From Bacteroidetes bacterium GWA2_40_15 (GTDB taxonomy: Bacteria; Bacteroidota; Bacteroidia; Bacteroidales; VadinHA17), in assembly GCA_001768195.1 (NCBI GenBank), contig MENI01000021.1, forward strand, positions 44,239 to 108,238: a stretch of 64,000 bases of DNA, written 5' to 3'. The translations under genes and the position numbers were made by a program. Position 1 is the first letter of the stretch. Each line of letters starts with the position of its first letter. This document shows, piece by piece, positions 50,087-59,111 of this stretch. Below the pieces are notes generated by a model. That model searched no databases. It had not been told where the DNA came from and saw nothing but the letters and a program-made list of their open reading frames with translations.

Positions 50087-50977
50087 TTAAAGGGCATGCT
50101 TTGTTTTATAGCTCTGTACAAAAATTCCTGCAATTATAAGGAATAAGCCTATCGGCGTTGTAAACCAGATAGGTTCGTGAATTATAAAGTGAAGAAATAC
50201 AAGGGAGAAGAACGGAGCCAGGTAGACAAGATTGCTGACCTTATCTGTTGTTTTAGCCATTTTCAGAGCTTTAAGCCAAAAAAGGAATGTAATGCCCATT
50301 TCAAACACACCAATATAAACAGCTGCGATAATTCCCTTTAGCCCAATAGCTTCGTGCCATTTTCCGGTTAATATCATTGCGATGACAAGATAGGCTGATC
50401 CGAACAGAAAATTGAGAAGAAGTTTTACCGCTTCATCTCTTTTATCCCTGACATTGAGAATGAAATAGAATGCCCAGAAAACTGAACTGCCTGAAGCTAA
50501 AAGTACTCCGGTAAGATTTGCATTGCCCGGATGTAATAACCTTCCCTGTGAGGAGATCACATATACGCCAATGAAACTGATAATTAAAGCGACAAAACTT
50601 TTTCTCTGGATTTTCTGTCCGAGCAACGGAACAGATAGAAATACGAGTATAATGGGCCAGATCATATTCAAAGGCTGGGCTACCTGGCCTGGCAGGAGAG
50701 AGTATGCCTTGAGAAGAATGAGGTAATAGATGAATGGATTTATAAATCCCAGAATTGCTGAGTTCAGTAATTCCCTGCCGCTGGATAGTTTCAGGAGTCC
50801 TGTTTTTTTCTGCACTATTACTACTGCCATCAGTACCAATGCAGATGTTATCGATGCAATGGTCAGCATTGTCAGGATATTGAGCTCTCCAAGACTTATC
50901 TTAAAGGCTGTTGGAACCGTTGCCCAGAAGAACACAGCCAGTCCGGCGTAGATATATGATAATTTGGTTTTATTCAT
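50087..50977 (-). CDS. EamA/DMT-family membrane transporter
   Basis: A 296-residue inner-membrane protein with ten predicted helices in two EamA repeats (about 1-140 and 150-290): YAGLAVFFWATVPTAFKISLG begins the first, and SSVFWAFYFILNVRDKRDEAVKLLL the second. The family exports or imports small metabolites such as amino acids; the substrate is unknown. It is followed by the S41 gene in the same direction. Upstream lies the repeat-rich region at 51.0-51.4 kb. Confidence 0.92.
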   Translation of the reverse strand: MNKTKLSYIYAGLAVFFWATVPTAFKISLGELNILTMLTIASITSALVLMAVVIVQKKTGLLKLSSGRELLNSAILGFINPFIYYLILLKAYSLLPGQVAQPLNMIWPIILVFLSVPLLGQKIQRKSFVALIISFIGVYVISSQGRLLHPGNANLTGVLLASGSSVFWAFYFILNVRDKRDEAVKLLLNFLFGSAYLVIAMILTGKWHEAIGLKGIIAAVYIGVFEMGITFLFWLKALKMAKTTDKVSNLVYLAPFFSLVFLHFIIHEPIWFTTPIGLFLIIAGIFVQSYKTKHAL

Positions 50978-51055
50978 ATTATTGTCCTCACTTCATGGGG
51001 GTAGTGGGCTTAGCCGTCAACTTAAGTTTGGGATTAAAAATCCGTAGATCAGAAT

Positions 51056-51421
51056 AAGTTTCCCCTCCTTTTGAAGGAGGGGTGGCCGCAATACAAATAT
51101 AGTCAATGCATTGCAAAGTTAGTTTGCGGCCGGGGTGGTTGATTAGTCTATCAAATCGATTCATTTCTTTTAATTTAAGACTATCCTTATTTGACTTTTC
51201 AAATAATCAAGATTCCTTAACACAAATTTGTTTTCAAACCATAATATCATGAATCCAAAGCTCACTTGTAATTATTTTAATCCTTAAATTATAGTTTATT
51301 TCAGTCGATAAATGGTGCTCTGTCAAGTAAATAAATCAACCACCCCGGCCGGGGAAAAGCATTGTAAACATCAGATAATCAACCATCCCGGCCACCCCTC
51401 CTTCAAAAGGAGGGGAAACTT
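51056..51421. repeat. MITE-like element with 33-bp terminal inverted repeats
   Basis: The 515-bp gap between the EamA and serS genes has no gene. It holds a 366-bp element whose ends, 51056-51088 and 51389-51421, are exact reverse complements (33 bp), each containing the palindrome CCCCTCCTTTTGAAGGAGGGG. A second nested pair, GGCCGGGGTGGTTGATT (51128-51144) and its complement (51335-51351), lies inside. The central 190 bp is AT-rich and non-coding. The structure suits a non-autonomous element or a pair of REP units mobilised by a RAYT-type enzyme. Confidence 0.85.
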
Positions 51422-51492
51422 TTTACACATTCCTTTTGCAAACAACAATCTTAAGCTGACGGCTATGCGGCAGGGGGGCAAAAATCCGGAAA

Positions 51493-52767
51493 CTAATTGA
51501 TCATATCAAACCCGGTATATGGTACCAGTACTTTGGGCACTTTAATACCTTCCTCTGTCTGGTTGTTCTCGAGTATAGCTGCAACTATCCTGGGCAATGC
51601 CAGGGCGCTTCCGTTTAAAGTGTGTACGAGCTTTGTCTGTTTATCACCTTTTTCCTTAAACCTGCATTTCAGCCTGTTAGCCTGAAATGATTCGAAGTTT
51701 GAGACGGAACTAACCTCAAGCCACCGTTTCTGGGCTGCCGCCCATACTTCAAAATCGTATGTAAGGGCAGAAGTGAATGACATATCACCTCCACACAGCC
51801 TGATGATACGATATGGAAGATCGAGGCGGGCGACAAGGCTTTCAACATGATTTACCATATCATTGAGCGACTCATATGAAAAGTCGGGATGGGCTATCTG
51901 TACTATTTCAACCTTATCAAACTGATGGAGACGGTTGAGTCCGCGTACATGAGCACCCCACGAACCCGCCTCCCTTCTGAAGCATGGTGTATATGCAATG
52001 TTTTTAACCGGAAGTACCTCAGCATTCATGATCACGTCCCTGTAGATATTTGTAACCGGCACCTCGGCAGTTGGAATGAGATAAAAATTATCGAGAGTTG
52101 CATGGTACATTTGCCCCTCTTTATCAGGCAGCTGACCGGTTCCGAATCCCGAGTCCTCATTAACCATGATAGGAGGTATAACTTCCCTGTAGCCTGCCTT
52201 TACACCTTCATCGAGGAAAAAACTGATAAGAGCCCTTTGCAGTTTCGCACCTTTACCCAGATAAACAGGGAAACCTGCACCGGTGAGTTTTATCCCGAGA
52301 TCAAAATCAATGATATCATATTTCTTTATCAGGTCCCAGTGAGGCAGGGCTTTATCGGAAATCTCAGGCATAATACCGCCCTGTAGTACTGTAACATTTT
52401 CTTCAGCACTTTTTCCATGTGGAACAGATTTATGCGGCAGGTTTGGCAGTTTGATAATCTCATTCTTAAGTTCATTTTCAATCGGAATAATCTTATCAGA
52501 AAGGACTTTAATCTCTTCTTTAAGAGAGTATGTCTTTTGCCTGGCTGCTTCAGCCTCTTCTCTCTTCCCATATTTCATCAACTCCCCGATCTCTTTTGAG
52601 ATGATGTTCATCTCATTCTGCCTGGAGTCGGTTTTTGTCTGTATCTCGCGTCGTGAAGAGTCAAGCAGGAGGATTTTACCTATTATTTCGTCGGCTTTAA
52701 AGTTTTTAACCTTAAGCCTTTCAATTACAAAATTTTTGTTTTCGCGGATCTGATTAATTGTTAACAT
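51493..52767 (-). CDS. serS: Seryl-tRNA synthetase
   Basis: A 424-residue class II aminoacyl-tRNA synthetase. MLTINQIRENKNFVIERLKVKNF begins the N-terminal coiled-coil arm that grips tRNA-Ser. Class II motif 2 is CFRREAGSWGAHVRGLNRLHQFDKVEIV and motif 3 is NGSALALPRIVAAILENNQTEEG. The TAEVP and GDMSF elements of the serine and ATP site are also present. It ends FDMIN and has standard length. Confidence 0.98.
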   Translation of the reverse strand: MLTINQIRENKNFVIERLKVKNFKADEIIGKILLLDSSRREIQTKTDSRQNEMNIISKEIGELMKYGKREEAEAARQKTYSLKEEIKVLSDKIIPIENELKNEIIKLPNLPHKSVPHGKSAEENVTVLQGGIMPEISDKALPHWDLIKKYDIIDFDLGIKLTGAGFPVYLGKGAKLQRALISFFLDEGVKAGYREVIPPIMVNEDSGFGTGQLPDKEGQMYHATLDNFYLIPTAEVPVTNIYRDVIMNAEVLPVKNIAYTPCFRREAGSWGAHVRGLNRLHQFDKVEIVQIAHPDFSYESLNDMVNHVESLVARLDLPYRIIRLCGGDMSFTSALTYDFEVWAAAQKRWLEVSSVSNFESFQANRLKCRFKEKGDKQTKLVHTLNGSALALPRIVAAILENNQTEEGIKVPKVLVPYTGFDMIN

Positions 52768-52783
52768 ATTCGGGCAGGTATTA

Positions 52784-52811
52784 AAAAAAATGCAGGCTTA
52801 CGTAAGCCTGC
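52784..52811 (-). terminator. Intrinsic terminator downstream of rpmA
   Basis: The perfect palindrome GCAGGCTTACGTAAGCCTGC (52792-52811) is followed on the minus strand by A then T8. It ends the leftward rplU-rpmA transcript just before serS. Confidence 0.9.
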
Positions 52812-52822
52812 CGCAAAATTAT

Positions 52823-52871
52823 GAAAAACTCCCGATAATGCTTTCCGGATGCAGAAAAGAATTTCGGGAGT
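52823..52871 (-). terminator. Second terminator downstream of rpmA
   Basis: Minus-strand ACTCCCGA and TCGGGAGT form a stem closing a 28-base loop, followed by TTTTTC. It lies directly after the rpmA stop, 12 bp before the stronger palindrome, so the two form a tandem terminator. Confidence 0.7.
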
Positions 52872-52893
52872 CAGTGCCTTAAGAGGTAATATG

Positions 52894-53154
52894 CTATTCT
52901 GTAACCGGTTTTACCGATACATAAGTCTTATTATCTTTCTTTCTTTTGAACTCAATTTCTCCGTCGATAAGTGCAAAAAGAGTATGGTCCTTACCAAGGC
53001 CGACATTAAGTCCGGCATTATGTTTTGTTCCCCTCTGGCGAACAATTATACTGCCTGCTTTAGCTGCCTGGCCTCCGAAGAGCTTCACCCCAAGCCTTTT
53101 GCTCTGTGAGTCGCGTCCGTTACGTGAGCTGCCTGCCCCTTTCTTGTGTGCCAT
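52894..53154 (-). CDS. rpmA: 50S ribosomal protein L27
   Basis: An 86-residue ribosomal protein. [29 protein letters not shown] is the invariant L27 N-terminus, which reaches the peptidyl-transferase centre. It is followed by [33 protein letters not shown]. It starts with MAHKKG directly, so no N-terminal cleavage is needed. It forms the usual L21-L27 operon with the gene at 53195 (40 bp apart). Confidence 0.99.
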   Translation of the reverse strand: MAHKKGAGSSRNGRDSQSKRLGVKLFGGQAAKAGSIIVRQRGTKHNAGLNVGLGKDHTLFALIDGEIEFKRKKDNKTYVSVKPVTE

Positions 53155-53194
53155 AATTATATATTTTTAAGATGCTTGTACTATTAACTATTGA

Positions 53195-53722
53195 TTATTT
53201 TTTTCCTTTAGCCGGTTTCTTTGTTGAAGGTTTTTTTGAAGCAGGTTTTTTCTCAGCTGGTTTCTTCTCAGTACTCTTCTTAGCCGGTGCTTCTTCTTTT
53301 TTGGCTGCAGTTTTTTTAGCAGGAGCTTTTTTTACCTTCACTGATTCTTCTGTAACCCTGGCCTCTTTTATTTTGGGCTCAGCTTTTTTAACTGCTTTTT
53401 TTGGAGCTCCTTTCGGGCCAATACTTACTATTTCAACCTGTGAAAAGTTCTGGCGATGGCCGTTTTTAATCCTGTAACCTTTTTTTCTCTTCTTCTTGAA
53501 AACAATTACTTTATCACCTCTCATATGGTCAAGTACAACGCCATCAACCACAAAATCACTGATCACCGGTTCTCCGATAGTTATTTTTCCATTATCCTCA
53601 ATAAGAAGTACTTTATCAAATTCTAAATTTGCTCCTTCTTCTGCCTCCAGGCGGTGGACAAAAATCTTTTTACCTTCCTCTACTTTAAACTGCTGGCCTG
53701 CAATTTCTACGATTGCGTACAT
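53195..53722 (-). CDS. rplU: 50S ribosomal protein L21 with long basic C-terminal extension
   Basis: A 175-residue L21. The normal protein (about 103 residues) is complete: MYAIVEIAGQQFKVEEGKKIFVHRL, KVIVFKKKRKKGYRIKNGHRQNFSQVEIVSIG. After it come about 70 extra residues rich in Lys, Ala, Pro and Ser (APAKKTAAKKEEAPAKKS, then KKPAEKKPASKKPSTKK), presumably disordered and rRNA-binding. Extended L21 proteins are known in some Bacteroidota. It is first in the operon with rpmA. Confidence 0.97.
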   Translation of the reverse strand: MYAIVEIAGQQFKVEEGKKIFVHRLEAEEGANLEFDKVLLIEDNGKITIGEPVISDFVVDGVVLDHMRGDKVIVFKKKRKKGYRIKNGHRQNFSQVEIVSIGPKGAPKKAVKKAEPKIKEARVTEESVKVKKAPAKKTAAKKEEAPAKKSTEKKPAEKKPASKKPSTKKPAKGKK

Positions 53723-53816
53723 TATTTATCTGTTTTATGTTACTCCGTGAGGCGTATATCATCTTCTGATAATATAACTTCAATTGCCCCTGGCGGATTT
53801 ATTCAAATTCGGACTG

Positions 53817-53846
53817 CAAAGATATACAAATTAAGTAAATTACAAA
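53817..53846 (-). promoter_or_regulatory. Bacteroidota-type promoter of rplU-rpmA
   Basis: On the minus strand TTTG (53846-53843), 18 bases, then TATCTTTG (53824-53817). It leaves a leader of about 90 bases before rplU, long enough for an autogenous control element, though I recognise no known L21 leader fold. The rest of this 332-bp divergent gap is AT-rich and without genes. Confidence 0.55.
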
Positions 53847-54000
53847 CCAGGCAGCTGATTATTTACTGTTTATGGTGCTTTATTATAGTGCTTAATCAAC
53901 AGAAAATGATTTATTGTAAATTGATATAATTCTCAACTTCATCTTATTCTGGTGTTAATAAAAAAGGAATTGTTAACTGCAGTGTTACTTCTATTATCTT

Positions 54001-54008
54001 TATATTTG
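54001..54008 (+). promoter_or_regulatory. Bacteroidota-type -7 box for the DUF151 nuclease gene
   Basis: TATATTTG matches TAnnTTTG, 46 bp upstream of the start at 54055. The -33 element is not convincing. Confidence 0.45.
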
Positions 54009-54054
54009 TCTTAAATACTATGCATAGTAATTATTTTATGCATAAATAATTGAC

Positions 54055-54648
54055 ATGAAGAGAGTTAAGCTTAAAGTGACAGGAATTTCCTATAGTCAGA
54101 CACAATCGGGAGCATATGCCCTTATACTGAATGAGGAGAAAGGCGACAGAAGAATTCCGATAATAATAGGGGGATTTGAGGCGCAGGCAATTGTCATTAA
54201 GCTGGAGAACCTCAATCCTCCTCGTCCTCTTACTCATGACCTGTTCAGGATGTTTGCCGATGAATTCAGGATATCCATACTGGAAGTGTTTATATATAAG
54301 CTTGAAGAGGGAGTTTTCTTCTCCAAGCTAATATGTAATAACGGGGAGAAAGAGATATCTATTGACAGCAGGACGTCTGATGCAGTAGCACTGGCCCTGA
54401 GATTCGGCTGCCCCATTTTCATTACCGAAGAGATACTGGAGAAGGCCGGAATTACAATTAATCCTGAGAATACAGATACATCAGCCGGTAGCTCTGTCGA
54501 CAGCATTCTGGAGCCTGAAACATCAAAATATGATTCATTTCCCGATGAGGAGCTCTATAAGATGATCGATGATGCCGTCAGAACCGAAGACTACGAGAAG
54601 GCAGCAGCAGTAAGGGATGAGATTGAGAAAAGAAAAAGAAAGAAATGA
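54055..54648 (+). CDS. DUF151 bifunctional-nuclease-family protein with UVR motif
   Basis: A 197-residue protein. The DUF151 domain (1-135) has LILNEEKGDRRIPIIIGGFEAQAIVIKLENLNPPRPLTHDLF and IDSRTSDAVALALRFGCPIF, the family core. The C-terminal 35 residues (LYKMIDDAVRTEDYEKAAAVRDEIEKR) match a UVR motif, the helical hairpin through which UvrB and UvrC or McsA contact partners. DUF151 members in plants and bacteria have been reported as DNase/RNase proteins. This common Bacteroidota arrangement may tether the nuclease to a partner protein. Confidence 0.9.
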   Translation: MKRVKLKVTGISYSQTQSGAYALILNEEKGDRRIPIIIGGFEAQAIVIKLENLNPPRPLTHDLFRMFADEFRISILEVFIYKLEEGVFFSKLICNNGEKEISIDSRTSDAVALALRFGCPIFITEEILEKAGITINPENTDTSAGSSVDSILEPETSKYDSFPDEELYKMIDDAVRTEDYEKAAAVRDEIEKRKRKK

Positions 54649-54694
54649 TTATGCCCTGACCCGTGTTCAGTTTTACAAAATCAAGAATGTAGTT

Positions 54695-56644
54695 ATGAAT
54701 AAAAAGAATTTCCTGTCTGCACTGTTCTTATGCCTTGTTTTGTCATCCATGGCAAAAGATTATAAAGTAACCTCTCCCGATGGCAGTATCTCTGTGGTTG
54801 TAACAAAAGAGGCTGAATTAAAATGGTATGTAACTTATGAGGGAAAAGAAATTATGAGATCATCAGCCTCTTCAATGGAGCTTGCAGGCAGCAGGATCCC
54901 ACTTGAAAAGGACAGGATCAGGAAATCATCGCTTGACAGGGAGAAGGAGACCATTATTCCTGTTGTGCCAACCAAGAGATCTGAGGTGATCAGCGAATAT
55001 AATAAACTGGAAATGACTTTTACATCAGGTTCTGCGGTTGAATTCAGGGTATATGACGATGGCATGGCATACAGGTTTAAATCTTCAATGCAAGGAGAAA
55101 TAACTGTTGTAAAGGAGATATCTGAGATCGGATTTCCAGCAGGATCAAAATCGTGGTATCCTCTTGAGGAGAGTTTTATGTCGCATAATGAAAGGGTATT
55201 CATCCCGTCTTCTGTTGATACCTTGAATAACACCCATCTTGCCAGCCTTCCTGTCCTGTTCCAGGTAAGCGGTACCAATATTCTGATCACAGAATCTGAT
55301 ATTGAAGACTACCCAGGAATGTGGTTGCGGGGAGCAGGAAATGGAAAGTTCACCTGTGTATGGCCTCAATATCCTGATAAAGAAGTGCTTAAAGAAGATC
55401 GCAACCTGTTCATTTCCAGTACTAAAGATTATATTGCAAAAACGAGTGGTGCAAGAACATTCCCCTGGAGGGTATTTGTTATCGCATCAAATGATGCAAA
55501 ACTTGTTGAAAGCGAACTCGTATTCAAACTGGCACAACCGAATAAGATTGAAGATACAAAATGGATTAAGCCAGGTCAGGTGGCATGGGACTGGTGGAAT
55601 GCAAACAATATTTATGGTGTTGATTTCAGGGCCGGGATAAACAATGATACTTATAAGTATTATATTGATTTTGCTTCTTCAAATGGCATAGAATATATTA
55701 TTCTTGATGAGGGCTGGTATAAGCTCGGCGATGTTATGGAGCAGGCCCCCGGCATAGATATACAGGAGCTTTGCAGATATGCTGAAAGTAAAAATGTGGG
55801 AGTGATACTCTGGGTTGTGTGGAACACTTTATGGGATAAGATTGATGAAGCCCTGCCGCTATGGGAAAAGTGGGGAGTAAAAGGAATAAAGGCCGATTTC
55901 ATGCAGAGGGATGATCAGAAGATTGTCAACTTCTATCATGAAGCAATTAAAAAGACAGCTGAACACCATATGCTTATTGATTTCCACGGGGCCTATAAGC
56001 CTGATGGCATAGGCCGTACATGGCCGAATGCACTCACCCGCGAAGGGGTTAAAGGGATGGAAAACAACAAGTGGAGCAAAGACATAAACCCCGAGCATGA
56101 TGTAACTCTTCCTTTTACAAGGATGGTTGCCGGACCAATGGATTATACACCTGGCGCAATGATCAATATGGACAGTGCCAACTTCACTCCTCAGTTTACC
56201 AGGCCAGAGAGCCAGGGAACAAGAGTCCACCAGGTAGCATTGTACATTATTTATGAAAGTCCTCTTCAGATGCTTTCTGATAGTCCTTCAAACTATATCA
56301 GAGAGCCTGAAACAACCGGTTTTATTGTTAAGATCCCTGTGGTCTGGGATGATATTAAGGTACTTGATGCAAAGGTCGGAGATTATTTACTGCTTGCACG
56401 ACGTTCGGGAGAGGAATGGTTTGTAGGAGCTCTTACTGACTGGAAAAGCCGTGAACTGATTCTTGATCTCTCATTTCTCCCGGCAGGAGAGTATAAAATG
56501 GATATTTTCCAGGATGGCGTAAATGCGGACAGATATACAGGTGATTATAAGCATCTTATTATTAATGTCAGATCGGGTGAAAAAATGAAAATTCAGCTGG
56601 CTCCGGGTGGCGGATATGCTGCAAGACTAACTCAGGTACAATAA
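54695..56644 (+). CDS. GH97-family glycoside hydrolase
   Basis: A 649-residue exported enzyme; the family includes alpha-glucosidase SusB and alpha-galactosidases. The ATG at 54695 is used, since it gives a signal peptide (MNKKNFLSALFLCLVLSSMA); a frame reaching to 54617 overlaps the nuclease gene. The N-terminal beta-sandwich (about 20-290) has SPDGSISVVVT and the (beta/alpha)8 barrel has WDWWNANNIYGVDFRAGINNDTYKYYIDFA, IILDEGWYKLGD, GIKADFMQRDDQ, LIDFHGAYKPDGIGRTWPN and GPMDYTPGAM. I cannot decide between the inverting and the retaining subgroup. It is placed between unrelated housekeeping genes, with no sus genes nearby. Confidence 0.94.
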   Translation: MNKKNFLSALFLCLVLSSMAKDYKVTSPDGSISVVVTKEAELKWYVTYEGKEIMRSSASSMELAGSRIPLEKDRIRKSSLDREKETIIPVVPTKRSEVISEYNKLEMTFTSGSAVEFRVYDDGMAYRFKSSMQGEITVVKEISEIGFPAGSKSWYPLEESFMSHNERVFIPSSVDTLNNTHLASLPVLFQVSGTNILITESDIEDYPGMWLRGAGNGKFTCVWPQYPDKEVLKEDRNLFISSTKDYIAKTSGARTFPWRVFVIASNDAKLVESELVFKLAQPNKIEDTKWIKPGQVAWDWWNANNIYGVDFRAGINNDTYKYYIDFASSNGIEYIILDEGWYKLGDVMEQAPGIDIQELCRYAESKNVGVILWVVWNTLWDKIDEALPLWEKWGVKGIKADFMQRDDQKIVNFYHEAIKKTAEHHMLIDFHGAYKPDGIGRTWPNALTREGVKGMENNKWSKDINPEHDVTLPFTRMVAGPMDYTPGAMINMDSANFTPQFTRPESQGTRVHQVALYIIYESPLQMLSDSPSNYIREPETTGFIVKIPVVWDDIKVLDAKVGDYLLLARRSGEEWFVGALTDWKSRELILDLSFLPAGEYKMDIFQDGVNADRYTGDYKHLIINVRSGEKMKIQLAPGGGYAARLTQVQ

Positions 56645-56659
56645 TTCTTCAGGAAGTTA

Positions 56660-57454
56660 ATGAAGCAATATCTTAATCTGCTTGATCATGTGCTGGTAAA
56701 CGGCACTCAAAAGACCGACCGGACAGGTACAGGCACAGTAAGCATTTTTGGTTACCAGATGAGGTTCAATCTTGAGGATGGTTTTCCTGTAATGACAACC
56801 AAGAAACTTCACCTGAGATCCATTATTCATGAGCTGTTGTGGTTTATCTCGGGTGATACAAATACAAGGTATCTCAATGATAACGGAGTAAGAATATGGA
56901 ATGAATGGGCTGATAAGGATGGAAACCTGGGACCGGTTTACGGTTATCAGTGGCGTTCATGGCCTGCTGATAATGGCCGGAAGATAGATCAGTTGGCGAA
57001 TGTAATTGAGTCAATACGAAGGTCGCCTGATTCACGCAGGCATATAGTTAATGCATGGAATGTCGGGGAGCTTGAAAAAATGGCTCTGCCTCCTTGTCAT
57101 ATTCTCTTTCAGTTTTATGTTGCGGATGGAAAGTTATCATGCCAGTTATACCAGCGAAGCGCAGATATTTTTTTAGGTGTACCTTTTAATATTGCATCCT
57201 ATGCATTACTGACTTTGATGGTTGCGCAGGTAACGGGGTTGAAGCCAGGCGATTTTATCCATACACTTGGCGATGCACACATATATCTTAACCACCTGGA
57301 GCATGTGAAGCTTCAGCTTACGCGGGAACCATACAAGCTGCCTCAGATGACAATCAATCCTTCAGTTACTGATATTCCTGGTTTCAGGTATGAGGATTTT
57401 ACCCTTACCGATTATGTTGCGCATCCTCATATTAAAGGAGAAATATCTGTCTAA
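56660..57454 (+). CDS. thyA: Thymidylate synthase
   Basis: A 264-residue ThyA that converts dUMP to dTMP with methylene-tetrahydrofolate. [31 protein letters not shown], the active-site [11 protein letters not shown] (Cys), [25 protein letters not shown] and [17 protein letters not shown] are all canonical. 264 residues equals the short bacterial form. The folA gene, which regenerates its cofactor, follows 101 bp downstream, separated by a REP-type repeat. Confidence 0.99.
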   Translation: MKQYLNLLDHVLVNGTQKTDRTGTGTVSIFGYQMRFNLEDGFPVMTTKKLHLRSIIHELLWFISGDTNTRYLNDNGVRIWNEWADKDGNLGPVYGYQWRSWPADNGRKIDQLANVIESIRRSPDSRRHIVNAWNVGELEKMALPPCHILFQFYVADGKLSCQLYQRSADIFLGVPFNIASYALLTLMVAQVTGLKPGDFIHTLGDAHIYLNHLEHVKLQLTREPYKLPQMTINPSVTDIPGFRYEDFTLTDYVAHPHIKGEISV

Positions 57455-57504
57455 AAGAGACAGGCTAAAGGCAACAGACATCAGGCGACTGGGAAGCATA
57501 AGTT

Positions 57505-57520
57505 CCCCTCCCTGGAGGGG
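57505..57520. repeat. REP-like palindrome between thyA and folA
   Basis: CCCCTCCCTGGAGGGG followed by TTAGGGGTGGGTT. It is of the same general type as the repeats at 0.7, 51.1 and 51.4 kb and lies in a 101-bp gap that is otherwise featureless. Confidence 0.7.
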
Positions 57521-57555
57521 TTAGGGGTGGGTTAAAACACAGAGAAAAATAGAAT

Positions 57556-58041
57556 ATGATATCAATTATTGTTGCAGTTTCGGATGATTGGGGAATCGGT
57601 AAGGATAATGAGCTTTTATGGCATATCTCTGAAGATCTTAAAAGATTCAAACGTCTTACAACAGGTAAAACTGTGATAATGGGCAAGAAAACCTGGTATT
57701 CACTTCCAAAAAGACCTTTGCCGGAAAGAAGGAATATTGTGTTAACCGATATCCCTTTTGAGATCATTGATGGCTCTGAAACAGTTTATTCCATTGATGA
57801 GGCATTAACCATGTGCTCAAAAGAAGAGGAAGCCTTTGTGATAGGAGGAGGAAGTATTTACAGGCAGTTTATTCCGAAAGCTGACAGGCTTTATATAACA
57901 CACGTACACATGAAGGCTCCTGCCGATATCTACTTTCCGGAGATTGATCGGGCAATATGGAAGATTACAGAAGAAGAACATTTCCCGGTCAGCGATACCA
58001 ACACCATACCCTATACCTATATAATATATAAGAGGAAATAG
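57556..58041 (+). CDS. folA: Dihydrofolate reductase
   Basis: A 161-residue NADPH-dependent DHFR. ISIIVAVSDDWGIGKDNELLWHISEDLKRFK is the N-terminal substrate site with the catalytic acid position (Glu/Asp in SEDLKRFK), then GKTVIMGKKTWYSLPKRPLPERRNIVLT for NADPH binding and FVIGGGSIYRQFIPKADRLYITHVH. Length is standard. It supports the thymidylate cycle with thyA just upstream. Confidence 0.98.
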   Translation: MISIIVAVSDDWGIGKDNELLWHISEDLKRFKRLTTGKTVIMGKKTWYSLPKRPLPERRNIVLTDIPFEIIDGSETVYSIDEALTMCSKEEEAFVIGGGSIYRQFIPKADRLYITHVHMKAPADIYFPEIDRAIWKITEEEHFPVSDTNTIPYTYIIYKRK

Positions 58042-58191
58042 TATTGGCCACGCCATGGTATGTCCCTTCGTCAGATTGACAGCCATTTACATATTATAAT
58101 GAAGAATTATTTTTTTCGGGATTAAACCTTTTCATTTCTTCCTAATCTAAAAGATATAAAGAAAACACATTAACCTAAAAAAAGAAGATTT

Positions 58192-59058
58192 ATGAAAACA
58201 CGGATTATTACATTAATAGCTGCAGCGATGATTGTATCACTGTTTTCTTGCCAGAAAGATACATCTCTGCTGGATGATGAGAGCGTTAACCTAGCTGATG
58301 ATGATGCTTTTACAGAGGCAATCTTTGAGGATGTATTCAGCACTGCTGACAATGCTTCAATCATTGCAGAAGGTATGACCAAGGGGGAAGAATCAAAGTC
58401 AGGAACGGAGGTTGTGGTTGATTCCTGCCCGACAATTACCGTTTCACGTCCTGGTCCTGCATTATGGCCGAAGACAATCACTGTTGATTACGGTACCGGT
58501 TGCGAAGGGCTCAATGATAATGTAAGAAAAGGTAAGATTGTTATAGAGGTAACTGCTCCGAGAATGCAGGAAGGGGCAAAGAGAACAGTAACTTTTGTTG
58601 ATTACTACTTCAATGATATTAAAGTAGAGGGTACAAAAGTTCTTGAAACTGTTGGTTTTAATACGGACCAGCACCTGGTTGTCCTGGTTAAACTGACAGA
58701 TGGAAGACTTACCTTACCTGATGGCAAGACAATAGAACGATCTGTAAACCACCAGAGGGAATGGATTGCTGGTCTTCTGACCAGGAATATCTGGGATGAT
58801 GAATGCCTCGTAACAGGTACAGTAACAGGCACAGATATTAACGGAATGGCTTATACCAATACAATTATTACAGCACTGCACTGGACAAGAGCATGCAGGT
58901 TTATTGTAAGCGGAGTTGTGAAGATAGAGAGGGGAGATGCTGCACCGGTCATGCTCGATTTCGGAACTGGCGATTGTGATGCAAAGGCTGTCATTACTCG
59001 TGGCGATGAGTCGAGAGAGATAACTCTGAGGAACAGGCACCGTATGTTTCAGAACTGA
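58192..59058 (+). CDS. Hypothetical lipoprotein
   Basis: A 288-residue protein with a lipoprotein signal (MKTRIITLIAAAMIVSLFSC, lipobox LFSC). An acidic N-terminal linker (DDESVNLADDDAFTEAIFEDVF) is followed by a beta-rich domain with repeated GKI/VKV strands (TITVDYGTGCEGLNDNVRKGKIVIEV and VMLDFGTGDCDAKAVITRG). Two similar D(Y/F)GTG(C/D)C motifs, at about residues 101-107 and 262-268, suggest an internal duplication. I do not recognise its function. It is followed by an intrinsic terminator. Confidence 0.75.
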   Translation: MKTRIITLIAAAMIVSLFSCQKDTSLLDDESVNLADDDAFTEAIFEDVFSTADNASIIAEGMTKGEESKSGTEVVVDSCPTITVSRPGPALWPKTITVDYGTGCEGLNDNVRKGKIVIEVTAPRMQEGAKRTVTFVDYYFNDIKVEGTKVLETVGFNTDQHLVVLVKLTDGRLTLPDGKTIERSVNHQREWIAGLLTRNIWDDECLVTGTVTGTDINGMAYTNTIITALHWTRACRFIVSGVVKIERGDAAPVMLDFGTGDCDAKAVITRGDESREITLRNRHRMFQN

Positions 59059-59081
59059 ATATTATAACAGATATTACAGTC

Positions 59082-59111
59082 AGGGGCATTCAACAGGATG
59101 CCCCTTTGTTT
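59082..59111 (+). terminator. Intrinsic terminator after the lipoprotein gene
   Basis: AGGGGCAT, 8 bases, ATGCCCCT, then TTGTTTT. It lies between the convergent lipoprotein and clpX genes and could serve both directions, though the T-run favours the plus strand. Confidence 0.8.

Noticed and set aside
51056-51421. CRISPR array or phage attachment site
   Set aside because: The repeats are inverted, not direct and evenly spaced, and there are no cas or integrase genes.
54617-54694. N-terminal extension of the GH97 protein
   Set aside because: It overlaps the DUF151 gene, is highly charged and would bury the signal peptide that begins at 54695.
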